Origin: an uncultured Eubacterium sp.
GTDB taxonomy: Bacteria > Bacillota > Clostridia > Eubacteriales > Eubacteriaceae
DNA length: 10,716 nt
Direction of reading: 5' to 3'
Assembly: GCA_902784045.1 (NCBI GenBank)
Contig: CACZTE010000237.1
Coordinates: forward strand, 1-10,716
This document shows positions 1-5,607 of this stretch, in pieces. Below the pieces are notes generated by a model that was not told where the DNA came from, searched no databases, and saw only the letters and a program-made list of their open reading frames with translations. Position 1 is the stretch's first letter. The number at the start of each line of letters is the position of its first letter. Made by a program: the position numbers and the translations under genes.

Positions 1-65
1 AACCCAAGAGCTTACCCAGAAGCGAAGGCAAAGCCAAACGCGTCCTTGATTTGAGAGAGATTTAG
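1..65 (+). CDS. Phenylacetate--CoA ligase, C-terminal end (partial)
   Basis: Only the last 20 codons and a TAG stop are present, read from position 3; the gene begins before the window. The visible residues PKSLPRSEGKAKRVLDLREI match the usual C-terminal tail of PaaK-type adenylate-forming ligases (a Leu-Pro-Arg-x-Glu-Gly-Lys-Ala-Lys-Arg stretch), in which the lysine-containing loop takes part in acyl-CoA formation from phenylacetate or a related aryl acid. The stop codon lies inside the AGGAGGG ribosome binding site of the next gene, so the two are very likely one operon. In anaerobic Clostridia PaaK genes are often followed by an ACT-domain protein, which supports the call. The identification rests on a short tail, so another member of the same family cannot be excluded. 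Confidence 0.8.
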   Translation, partial: PKSLPRSEGKAKRVLDLREI

Positions 66-76
66 GAGGGAACCCC

Positions 77-514
77 ATGATTCGTCAAGTATCCGTTTTT
101 ATTCAAAACCGTCAGGGAAAATTGGAATCGGTGCTCAAAGCGCTGCGCGACGCCGATGTCAATATCCGTTCGCTGCACATCGCGGAAACCGCTGATTACG
201 GCATTGTCCGCCTGATTTTGCAGGACACCGAGAAGGGACTGGCCGCTTTAAAAGAAGCCGGCGTCATGGCCAATATCAACCATGTGCTGGCCGCCGAAGT
301 GCCGGATAAACCCGGCGGCCTGTGCCACATTGTGGAGGCGCTGGGCAAAGCGGATATCAATATTCTTTACGCTTATTCTTTTAATCCGCAAAACACCAGC
401 AACGCCATTATCATCCTCAAAGTGATCGATGATGACAGTGAAAAAGCCATTGACATTCTGGAAGCGGAAAATGCCATCAATCTGCTTGACCGTCAGGAAT
501 TGTTAAAAAAATAA
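77..514 (+). CDS. Tandem ACT-domain protein, amino-acid-binding regulator
   Basis: This 145-residue protein consists of two ACT domains, roughly residues 3-68 (beginning IRQVSVFIQNRQGKLESVLKAL) and 70-140 (AAEVPDKPGGLCHIVEAL). Each has the ACT pattern of a beta strand, an N-x-x-G-x-L or K-P-G-G-L turn and a helix. ACT domains normally bind amino acids and control metabolic enzymes; no catalytic domain is attached here. The start at 77 has an AGGAGGG site six bases upstream. The gene directly follows the phenylacetate-CoA ligase tail, with the ligase stop inside this ribosome binding site, so the proteins are co-translated and probably act together in aromatic amino acid or aryl-acid metabolism. 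That functional link is inferred from context; the ligand is unknown. Length is typical for stand-alone double-ACT proteins of this neighbourhood. Confidence 0.88.
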   Translation: MIRQVSVFIQNRQGKLESVLKALRDADVNIRSLHIAETADYGIVRLILQDTEKGLAALKEAGVMANINHVLAAEVPDKPGGLCHIVEALGKADINILYAYSFNPQNTSNAIIILKVIDDDSEKAIDILEAENAINLLDRQELLKK

Positions 515-523
515 TCACCATCC

Positions 524-558
524 AAAGCGCGCTGCGAATGCCTCGCCCGCGCTTTTTT
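524..558 (+). terminator. Rho-independent terminator of the ligase/ACT operon
   Basis: AAAGCGCG at 524-531 pairs perfectly with CGCGCTTT at 548-555. A small inner stem (GCGA 534-537 with TCGC 543-546) lies inside the loop, and six T residues run from 553 to 558. It sits ten bases after the ACT-domain stop codon. Confidence 0.9.
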
Positions 559-560
559 CA

Positions 561-589
561 TTGACTTTTTTATGTGTTTTCTATAAAAT
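561..589 (+). promoter_or_regulatory. Sigma-A-type promoter for the CorA gene
   Basis: TTGACT at 561-566 and TAAAAT at 584-589 are separated by 17 bp; an overlapping TATAAA at 582 gives a 15-bp alternative. It lies just after the preceding terminator, so the CorA gene is its own transcription unit. The predicted start near 596 leaves a leader of about 145 nt. Confidence 0.75.
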
Positions 590-595
590 ACTTTT

Positions 596-739
596 GGTTG
601 CGGATGATTGTCCGCTTGATTATAGCGCCCATGAGAAAGGAGAACATAATGGACAGCGACCCTTGTGAGAAAATGATTTTTCACCTTTTAGTTTAACATT
701 GGTGACTGTCCGGCAGACGGTCACCGGGAAGGAGACCGA
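596..739 (+). promoter_or_regulatory. Structured 5' leader of the CorA gene
   Basis: The untranslated region holds two clean hairpins: 665-672 with 677-684 (8 bp, loop AUGA) and 701-710 with 716-725 (10 bp with one G-U pair, loop CGGCA). GGACAG at 651-656 can instead pair with CTGTCC at 706-711, which destroys the second hairpin. CGGTC at 718-722 can pair with GACCG at 734-738, which encloses the GGGAAGGAG ribosome binding site (726-734). These pairings exclude one another, which is the layout expected of an attenuator or riboswitch-like control. The conserved core of the M-box magnesium riboswitch is not recognisable. A cation-sensing role is inferred from the downstream gene. Confidence 0.5.
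649..696 (+). CDS. Possible 15-residue leader peptide upstream of CorA
   Basis: ATG at 649 is preceded by a strong AAAGGAGAA site (636-644, spacing 4) and opens a 15-codon frame, MDSDPCEKMIFHLLV, ending in TAA at 694-696. Its codons cover both the GGACAG segment (651-656) and the whole first hairpin of the leader (665-684), so ribosomes on it would change which of the alternative leader structures can form. Short leader ORFs are known ahead of some magnesium transporter genes in enterobacteria, but this peptide shows no similarity I recognise. It may equally be a chance frame with a good ribosome binding site. Codon-level conservation in related genomes would decide. Confidence 0.4.
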   Translation: MDSDPCEKMIFHLLV

Positions 740-1684
740 ATGCTCAATTATTATAAAACCGTAGACGGTGTGATCACGCAAATTGACGCACCGGAAAAAA
801 ACGCGTGGATCAGTCTCATCGCGCCTACCGATGACGAGATCGACGCGGTGATGGAATTTACCGGCGTGGATGAGGATTTTTTGCGCGCGGCTCTTGATGA
901 AGAAGAAACGTCCCGTGTGGAGCTTGATGACGAAACGGGGCATGCCCTTATCACGGTTGACGTGCCTATTGAAGCCGATCATGATGGAAATGCCAACGGC
1001 TTGCTGATGTACTCCACGCTGCCGGTGGGCATCATCGAAACCCAGGACTATCTGATTACCGTTTGTTTGCAAAACAATACGATTTTGGATGATTTCGCGG
1101 CGGGAAGGGTCAAACATGTCGTGACCAATCTCAAAAGCCGTTTTATCTTTCAATTTCTTTATGTGGTGGCCGTCCGATTCCTGATTTACCTTAGGCGCAT
1201 CAACCGCATGAGTAACCGTGTTGAACAGCTTTTGCATCGTTCGATGAAAAATCAGGAACTCATTCAAATGCTCGATTTGGAAAAATCTCTCGTTTATTTT
1301 TCCACTTCTTTAAAATCCAATCAATTGGTGATTGAAAAGCTGCAGCGCGGACGCATTATCGAGATCTTTGAGGAAGATCAGGAGCTCATTGACGATGTGA
1401 TGATCGAAATGGATCAGGCCATTGAAATGAGCAATATTTACAGCAATATTTTAAGCTGAACGATGGACGCTTTCGCGTCGCTGATTTCCAACAATCTTAA
1501 CATCGTGATGAAAGTGCTTACGGCTATCACCATTTTGATGGCCATCCCGACCATGATTTCCAGCTTTTACGGGATGAATGTCTCGGGGTTGCCCTTCGCG
1601 GACTTTTTTTCAGTGATTATCATTATCGTCGCGCTGACCATTGTGACGGCTGTGATTCTCTACAAGAATAATATGTTTCATTGA
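740..1684 (+). pseudogene. CorA-family Mg2+/Co2+ transporter, interrupted by in-frame TGA
   Basis: The frame from ATG 740 (SD GGGAAGGAG) to TGA 1684 spans 315 codons, normal for a CorA protein, but codon 240 (1457-1459) is TGA. The N-terminal 239 residues form the cytoplasmic domain with its long helical region. The rest carries the first membrane helix (about residues 252-275), the signature GMN motif at 278-280 (YGMNV) and a second membrane helix (about 288-308) ending in a short tail. CorA channels are homopentamers that take up Mg2+, with GMN as the selectivity filter. The residues around the stop read YSNILS-stop-TMDAFASLISNN, where family members usually have glycine, so one G-to-T change (GGA to TGA) explains it. 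TGA ends the same frame and the first ABC gene, so recoding is unlikely. The two halves could still be made separately: ATG 1463 follows the stop by three bases but has no clear ribosome binding site. A sequencing error is also possible. Confidence 0.85.
1463..1684 (+). CDS. C-terminal membrane-domain ORF of the split CorA gene
   Basis: This 73-codon frame restarts at ATG 1463, in phase with the N-terminal part and three bases after its TGA. It encodes exactly the transmembrane part of a CorA channel: the end of the stalk helix, two membrane helices and the GMN filter motif. If translated by reinitiation it would give a free pore domain without the cytoplasmic gate. I see no Shine-Dalgarno sequence in the preceding 20 bases, so expression would depend on coupling to the upstream stop. 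Best regarded as the second half of a broken gene unless the TGA proves to be an error. Confidence 0.5.
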   Translation: MDAFASLISNNLNIVMKVLTAITILMAIPTMISSFYGMNVSGLPFADFFSVIIIIVALTIVTAVILYKNNMFH

Positions 1685-1988
1685 TGAGAGTATCGTTGGT
1701 ATATCGCGATAGTTGGCTGTGTGCGCGGGAGGCGATTTTTCGTGAGGTACGCGATAAGCAGACGGACCCTTCGCGTTTCACGCTTTCGGGTCCTACGTCC
1801 ATTCGCACCCGCGCTTAAGTGAGCGTCCAAATCTACGATTTGGCTAACGCGAACTTATCGAGCGAAGCGGGTGGAATCGCGCTATATGCTCATGTACGTT
1901 GCCTTGTCAAATGCCTGTATGCGTTTTTGTGTAAACACAGCGCGCACACAGTCGCTTGACAAGGGCTTATCGCTCAAATAATTCAGGA

Positions 1989-2013
1989 AGAAATCCGGCC
2001 GAGCCGGATTTCT
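1989..2013. terminator. 11-bp hairpin, possible terminator after CorA
   Basis: AGAAATCCGGC (1989-1999) pairs perfectly with GCCGGATTTCT (2003-2013) around a CGA loop. The downstream tract is only moderately T-rich (TATTTGGTTTT), so it may be a weak terminator or an mRNA-stabilising 3' hairpin. It is symmetric enough to work on either strand. Confidence 0.45.
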
Positions 2014-2027
2014 ATTTGGTTTTAGGG

Positions 2028-2066
2028 AAGGGCGTTGAGGGGCTTTTTGCTGTCGAACGCTTTTTT
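2028..2066 (+). terminator. Rho-independent terminator
   Basis: GCGTT at 2032-2036 pairs with AACGC at 2056-2060. G-U and A-U pairs with the first Ts extend the stem, followed by six Ts (2061-2066) and another T-rich run. No gene directly precedes it, so it probably ends read-through from CorA or a transcript of the hairpin region. Confidence 0.55.
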
Positions 2067-2244
2067 ATTTTTTGAGGAGGCGGCGGATGAATGATGAATG
2101 TGAGCGATAAGCGGACGGATTGCTTCACTAACTCAATCAAACACCACGTCTATGCTATCACGCATTCCGCGAAAGTCAGAGCGTCTATCATCTATTTCCA
2201 TCGAACATGAAAGCAAACGTTTTTTTATTTTCAACAATAAGAGC
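2067..2244. other. AT-rich spacer ahead of the lipoprotein gene
   Basis: I see no gene here. The stretch contains one further copy of the GCGATAAGC motif (GCGATAAGCGGACGGA at 2104-2119), 15 of 16 bases identical to 1751-1766. A GGAGG followed by ATG at 2087 leads to only seven codons. Confidence 0.5.
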
Positions 2245-2273
2245 TTGCGTTTAATTGCATACTAAACTATAAT
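2245..2273 (+). promoter_or_regulatory. Promoter of the lipoprotein gene
   Basis: TTGCGT at 2245-2250 and a perfect TATAAT at 2268-2273 are separated by 17 bp. Transcription would begin near 2280, giving a leader of about 115 nt before the preferred start at 2394. Confidence 0.75.
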
Positions 2274-2393
2274 AAATGCAACTCAAGACATGTGATCAAT
2301 TCAATTGAGAAAAACAACCTGTTTCCTAAACTGAGCGAACATGGGTCTGTTTCCAAATGGCCCACAAAATCCATTTTTCCCGGAAGTGTTAAA

Positions 2394-2948
2394 ATGAAAT
2401 TAAAAAAACGATATTTTTACGCAATCACCGCGGCTCTTTTGATTGTGCTGATGGGCGCCTCCGGATGCGGCGGCAGTCCATCTTCATCATCTGATCAAAA
2501 AAAAGCAGAGGATAAAACGGATTATGCTGTAGGCGAAACGATTGCTTATGAAGGTAAAGCAGTCACTGTTGTTTCCGTAGAAAGAAATTATCATTTCGAC
2601 GACAAGTACTACACGCCTGAAAAAAATTATGATTCGGGAAACAAGTATGACAAGCCTGAAGCCGGCAAAGAATTTATTAAAGTCAACATCAAAATGGATA
2701 ACAAATCTGACGCTAACGTTTTATACAACTCAAACGAATGGGAAATCCAGGACAGCAGCGGGGATATTCAAAAAGTTGACAAACGTCTTCAATTGACTGC
2801 TGATGGTGCGTTACATAGCGGTGAATTAGCCCCGGGGGGAAGTAAAACTGCTGACTTGTATTTCCAAGCGCCAAGCGGTGATGCCGGCTTAGTGCTTCAC
2901 TATCAACCTGCTTACGCTAACAACAAAACGTACAACATTAAGCTTTAA
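2394..2948 (+). CDS. DUF4352-like secreted lipoprotein
   Basis: From ATG 2394 the 184-residue product begins MKLKKRYFYAITAALLIVLM: a basic end, a hydrophobic core and then a lipobox-like GASGC, so cleavage before Cys (about residue 25) and lipid anchoring are expected. A Ser-rich, low-complexity linker follows (GGSPSSSSDQKK). The remaining 140 residues (YAVGETIAYEGKAVTV, then KEFIKVNIKMDNKSD and LYFQAP) have the beta-sandwich pattern of DUF4352 extracellular proteins: an early 'x-V-G-E-x-I' strand, a central 'F-I-K-V-N-I-x-x-x-N-x-S' strand and a late 'G-x-x-x-x-L-x-Y' strand. Such proteins sit on the outer membrane face with unknown ligands. An in-frame GTG at 2292 exists, but it would bury the signal peptide; the site GGAAG (2382-2386) favours 2394. 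The gene is more AT-rich than its neighbours and stands alone between its own promoter and terminator. Confidence 0.82.
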   Translation: MKLKKRYFYAITAALLIVLMGASGCGGSPSSSSDQKKAEDKTDYAVGETIAYEGKAVTVVSVERNYHFDDKYYTPEKNYDSGNKYDKPEAGKEFIKVNIKMDNKSDANVLYNSNEWEIQDSSGDIQKVDKRLQLTADGALHSGELAPGGSKTADLYFQAPSGDAGLVLHYQPAYANNKTYNIKL

Positions 2949-2959
2949 TATGTCCCTTC

Positions 2960-2987
2960 AAGAGAGCGCTGACAGCTCTCTTTTTTT
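2960..2987 (+). terminator. Rho-independent terminator of the lipoprotein gene
   Basis: AAGAGAGC (2960-2967) pairs with GCTCTCTT (2975-2982) around a seven-base loop, with a T run from 2981 to 2987, twelve bases after the stop codon. Confidence 0.92.
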
Positions 2988-3050
2988 AATACCTTTCTAA
3001 GCATATGATCCATCTTAAATCTTTATTCAAAAAAAGTTTCCCCGTGCCGC

Positions 3051-3079
3051 TTGACTTTTCCATAACACCGTTATAGAAT
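3051..3079 (+). promoter_or_regulatory. Promoter of the tetR-ABC cluster
   Basis: TTGACT at 3051-3056 and TAGAAT at 3074-3079 are 17 bp apart, predicting a start near 3086. The first operator fills the spacer and the second covers the start region, so bound repressor would block RNA polymerase directly. Confidence 0.75.
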
Positions 3080-3098
3080 AATTCGATAACAGTGTTAT
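3062..3098 (+). promoter_or_regulatory. Two TetR operator sites, ATAAC-N3-GTTAT
   Basis: ATAACACCGTTAT (3062-3074) and ATAACAGTGTTAT (3086-3098) are each a palindrome of two five-base arms around three bases, and their centres are 24 bp apart. Together with flanking bases they also form one larger inverted repeat (3061-3074 against 3086-3099, 13 of 14 bases). Placement over the promoter of a TetR gene is the classical autoregulation arrangement. Confidence 0.75.
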
Positions 3099-3110
3099 GG
3101 AGGTGATGGA

Positions 3111-3731
3111 TTGACCAAAGACGAAAAAGCGACAAGGGATCGAATCCATGAGATCGCAACGTCCGAGTTTCTGGACAAAGGCTTTCGGGACGCGTCCCTT
3201 CGGAACATCGTCAAAGAAGCGGGGGTCACGACAGGGTCCTTTTACTGGTATTACAAAAGCAAGGAGCAACTGTACGACGCCCTGGTCGGCGACCATTACA
3301 ATCATATCCTTCAACTGTACGATGATGCCCTGAAATCATTCTGGAAGCTGACCAAGGAAGAGCAGAAAGAGCGGATGGGCGACATCGGCGGCGAATGCAT
3401 GGTGCGGATGACGGAATACATGTATGCCCACTTAACGGCGTTCAAGCTGCTCCTGACCGCTTCCTCCGGCACAAAGTACGACAACCTGCTTCACGAGCTG
3501 ACCGTGCGGGAGATCGAAAGCTCGCGGCAGTTCGAAGCGCATATGGCGCAGATCGGACAGCCGATCAAGCAGGAGGTGGAGCCGGCATTGGCTCACAGCA
3601 TTGTGAGCGGGATGTTCAGCGGCATGTTTGAGTTCATCATCCACGACGTTCCGAAAGAAAAAGCGGTAAGATGCGTCAGGCAGCTGCATATCTTCCATAC
3701 GGCGGGTTGGCGGGCGCTGATGGGCATGTAA
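3111..3731 (+). CDS. TetR/AcrR-family transcriptional repressor
   Basis: The 206-residue product has the standard TetR layout. An N-terminal three-helix DNA-binding domain spans about residues 1-55, with the HTH at about 29-50 (SLRNIVKEAGVTTGSFYWYYKSK, including the typical G-x-x-x-G-x-x-Y/F-x-Y/H-F-x-x-K pattern). An all-helical ligand-binding and dimerisation domain follows. It probably represses itself and the downstream ABC/methyltransferase genes until the transported compound binds. The TTG start at 3111 is supported by an unusually complete GGAGGTGAT site (3099-3107), seven bases from the GGAGG core to the start. Two palindromic operators lie over its promoter. The following ABC gene starts 88 bases downstream in the same direction. 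The ligand cannot be inferred from the C-terminal domain. Confidence 0.93.
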   Translation: MTKDEKATRDRIHEIATSEFLDKGFRDASLRNIVKEAGVTTGSFYWYYKSKEQLYDALVGDHYNHILQLYDDALKSFWKLTKEEQKERMGDIGGECMVRMTEYMYAHLTAFKLLLTASSGTKYDNLLHELTVREIESSRQFEAHMAQIGQPIKQEVEPALAHSIVSGMFSGMFEFIIHDVPKEKAVRCVRQLHIFHTAGWRALMGM

Positions 3732-3751
3732 GCCAATCACTGGTCATTAAC

Positions 3752-3773
3752 ATGGGGACGATGACGTCCCCAT
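3752..3773 (+). promoter_or_regulatory. Intergenic hairpin between tetR and the ABC genes
   Basis: ATGGGGACG (3752-3760) and CGTCCCCAT (3765-3773) form a perfect 9-bp stem with loop ATGA. On the + strand it is followed by A residues, not T, so it is not a normal forward terminator; on the opposite strand it would have a T tail. It may be an RNA-processing or stability element that sets different levels of regulator and transporter mRNA. Confidence 0.5.
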
Positions 3774-3789
3774 TAAAAAACGAATAAAA

Positions 3790-3805
3790 GTTAGTTTAAT
3801 CTAAC
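3790..3805 (+). promoter_or_regulatory. GTTAG-N6-CTAAC dyad ahead of the ABC genes
   Basis: GTTAG (3790-3794) and CTAAC (3801-3805) flank TTTAAT, just one base before the GGAAAGGAG ribosome binding site of the first ABC gene. The arms recall the TTAG/CTAA half-sites of DtxR/MntR-type metal regulators, but the spacing is not one I can match with certainty. It could also form a small RNA hairpin modulating translation. Confidence 0.35.
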
Positions 3806-3819
3806 GGAAAGGAGCTTTT

Positions 3820-5607
3820 ATGATGAAAGGACAGAAAAAACCCTCGGCCTTTTCAGTGCTGATGGGTTACGCGGGAAGGTATAAGGCGCTGACTTATGTG
3901 TCGTTGCTTTTGTCCGCCGCGTGCGGGGTGCTGGCCCCCTTGCCGTTTGTCTTCCTCTGGCGGATCATCTGGGAGGTCATTGACGTCGCGCCCGACTATT
4001 CCGCCGCGGTGGGGATCACCCGCAATGGCTGGATGGCGGTCATTTTTTCTCTGATCTACATGCTGATTTATGTCGGGGCTTTGATGTGCTCTCATGTCTC
4101 GGCCTTCCGTGTGGCGGCAAATATGAAAAAAGACCTGCTGCGCCATATCGCGAAGCTGCCCATCGGCTTCGCGGATGAGATGGGTTCCGGCAAGGTGCGC
4201 CGTATCGTGACCGAGGCGACAGCCGGCACGGAGACATTGCTTGCCCACAACCTGCCCGATATAGCGCAGGCCGTCGTCACGCCGGTGACCATGGTGGTCA
4301 TGCTGTTCATTTACGATTGGAGATTCGGACTCGCGTGCCTGATCCCAATCATCATCGCGTTTTGCATGATGTTTCGGATGGCGGGGCCTGCAATGGCGGA
4401 GGATATGCGCCGGTACCAAAACGCCCTGGAAAACATGAGCAACGAGGCGGTGGAATATGTTCGCGGCATCCCGGTGGTCAAGACTTTCGGGCAAACCGTG
4501 TTCTCCTTCCATCGGTTCAAAAAATCCATTGATGATTACGGTCATTTTTGCCTGCGATACACCTTCCGCTGCCGCAAATCCATGATTCTGTTTACGATGT
4601 TTATCAACTCCGCTTTCGCGTTTTTGATCGGACTCGCGCTGTTTTTGACCAGCGGTGGGGCACAGACGGCAGATATCCTGGTGAACTTCCTGTTCTATGT
4701 TATTTTCACGCCCATCATCACCACCACGATGCAGCGCGTGATGTTTATGTCGGAAAACAGCATGAAAATCGATGACGCCGTCGCGAGAGTCAATGCCATC
4801 ATGGCTATCAAGCCCCTTGAGGAGGCTGAGGTGAAAAAAATGCCGGCCGGCGCGTTTGTGGCCATCAAGAACGTGACGTACCGCTACAGCGAGGACGCCA
4901 ATCCCGCGGTCAAGCATCTCTCCCTGTCCGCGGATCAGGATCAGATCGTGGCTTTGGTGGGACCGTCCGGAAGCGGCAAGACCACGGCGGCAGGACTGAT
5001 TGCCAGATTCTTTGACGCCCAGGAAGGAAGCGTATCGATCGGCGGTGCCGACGTGCGGGAAATCGGTAAAGACGAATTGATGAACACTGTTTCTTATGTG
5101 TTTCAGGACGCCAGGCTGCTCGCGCGCTCCATCGCGGATAATCTCCGCGTCGCCAAGCCGGACGCCACCGATGAAGAACTTGCCGGGGCGCTTCATGCCG
5201 CGCAGTGCGACGATATCATCGGCAGACTCCCGCGGGGCATCGACACCGTTCTTGGCGCGGAAGGCACCTATCTTTCCGGCGGAGAGCGCCAGCGCATCGC
5301 CATCGCGAGAGCGATATTGAAAAAAGCGCCGGTTGTCATTCTTGATGAAGCCACAGCCTTTGCCGATCCTGAGAATGAAGTGTTGGTGCAGAAGGCGTTC
5401 ACGGCGCTGACGAAGAGCAGTACGGTGATCATGATCGCGCATCGCCTTTCCACCATCCGTCACGCGGATAAGATTTATGTCCTCGATCATGGTGAAGTGG
5501 TGGAAACCGGCAAGCATGATGAATTAATCGAAAGGGGCGGCCTTTACAGCGCGATGTGGAAGGAATACCAGCGCGCGATCAGCTGGAAGGTGGGTGAAGC
5601 GGTATGA
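3820..5607 (+). CDS. ABC transporter half-protein A (permease fused to ATPase)
   Basis: The 595-residue product has a six-helix type-I exporter membrane domain (about residues 20-310) fused to a C-terminal ATPase. Visible ATPase motifs: Walker A GPSGSGKT at 381-388, signature LSGGE at 485-489, Walker B VVILDE ending in the catalytic E510, and H-loop H541 (IAHRLS). The D-loop region reads ATAFADPENE rather than the usual ATSALD, a variant I associate with one half of IrtAB/YbtPQ-like heterodimeric transporters that handle siderophores and related molecules. The start at 3820 has AAAGGAG five bases upstream; a second ATG follows at once. Its TGA overlaps the ATG of the next gene, so the two halves are made together and almost certainly form a heterodimer. 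Direction of transport and substrate are not determinable here. Confidence 0.93.
   Translation: MMKGQKKPSAFSVLMGYAGRYKALTYVSLLLSAACGVLAPLPFVFLWRIIWEVIDVAPDYSAAVGITRNGWMAVIFSLIYMLIYVGALMCSHVSAFRVAANMKKDLLRHIAKLPIGFADEMGSGKVRRIVTEATAGTETLLAHNLPDIAQAVVTPVTMVVMLFIYDWRFGLACLIPIIIAFCMMFRMAGPAMAEDMRRYQNALENMSNEAVEYVRGIPVVKTFGQTVFSFHRFKKSIDDYGHFCLRYTFRCRKSMILFTMFINSAFAFLIGLALFLTSGGAQTADILVNFLFYVIFTPIITTTMQRVMFMSENSMKIDDAVARVNAIMAIKPLEEAEVKKMPAGAFVAIKNVTYRYSEDANPAVKHLSLSADQDQIVALVGPSGSGKTTAAGLIARFFDAQEGSVSIGGADVREIGKDELMNTVSYVFQDARLLARSIADNLRVAKPDATDEELAGALHAAQCDDIIGRLPRGIDTVLGAEGTYLSGGERQRIAIARAILKKAPVVILDEATAFADPENEVLVQKAFTALTKSSTVIMIAHRLSTIRHADKIYVLDHGEVVETGKHDELIERGGLYSAMWKEYQRAISWKVGEAV

Larger units (their letters stand above)
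1685..2066. repeat. Gene-free stretch with a chain of hairpins
   Basis: No credible coding frame is seen on either strand. Successive inverted repeats are: GGACCC 1764-1769 with GGGTCC 1788-1793 (extended by GAC 1761-1763 with GTC 1797-1799); a long imperfect one with ends ACCCGC 1807-1812 and GCGGGT 1867-1872 and a tip CCAAATC 1827-1833 with GATTTGG 1837-1843; CCTTGTCAA 1902-1910 with TTGACAAGG 1956-1964; and a tight 11-bp stem 1989-1999 with 2003-2013. The series could be a structured RNA, trailing structure of the CorA transcript, or a decayed repetitive element. I cannot choose among these. Confidence 0.45.

Noticed and set aside
596..739. M-box (ykoK) magnesium riboswitch upstream of CorA
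   Set aside because: The conserved sequence blocks of that riboswitch are not recognisable, and the leader is shorter than usual. Only unnamed hairpins can be supported.
1457..1459. TGA read as glycine through an altered genetic code, as in some candidate-phylum bacteria
   Set aside because: TGA also ends the same CorA frame (1682-1684) and the first ABC gene (5605-5607, in a typical ATGA overlap). No other gene in the window carries an internal TGA, and all its other glycines use GGN.
2087..2107. Small gene after the GAGGAGG at 2074-2080
   Set aside because: The frame from ATG 2087 ends after seven codons and there is no alternative start.
2292..2393. N-terminal extension of the lipoprotein from GTG 2292
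   Set aside because: It would place 34 hydrophilic residues ahead of a textbook lipoprotein signal peptide, and GTG lies about 12 bases from the predicted transcription start with no ribosome binding site.
3853..5517. Long minus-strand frame of about 550 codons opposite the first ABC gene
   Set aside because: The + strand encodes an unmistakable ABC protein with all motifs. The opposite frame is His/Arg-rich, has no recognisable domain and is a codon-bias shadow; the same applies to 620-1267 and 6231-6896.
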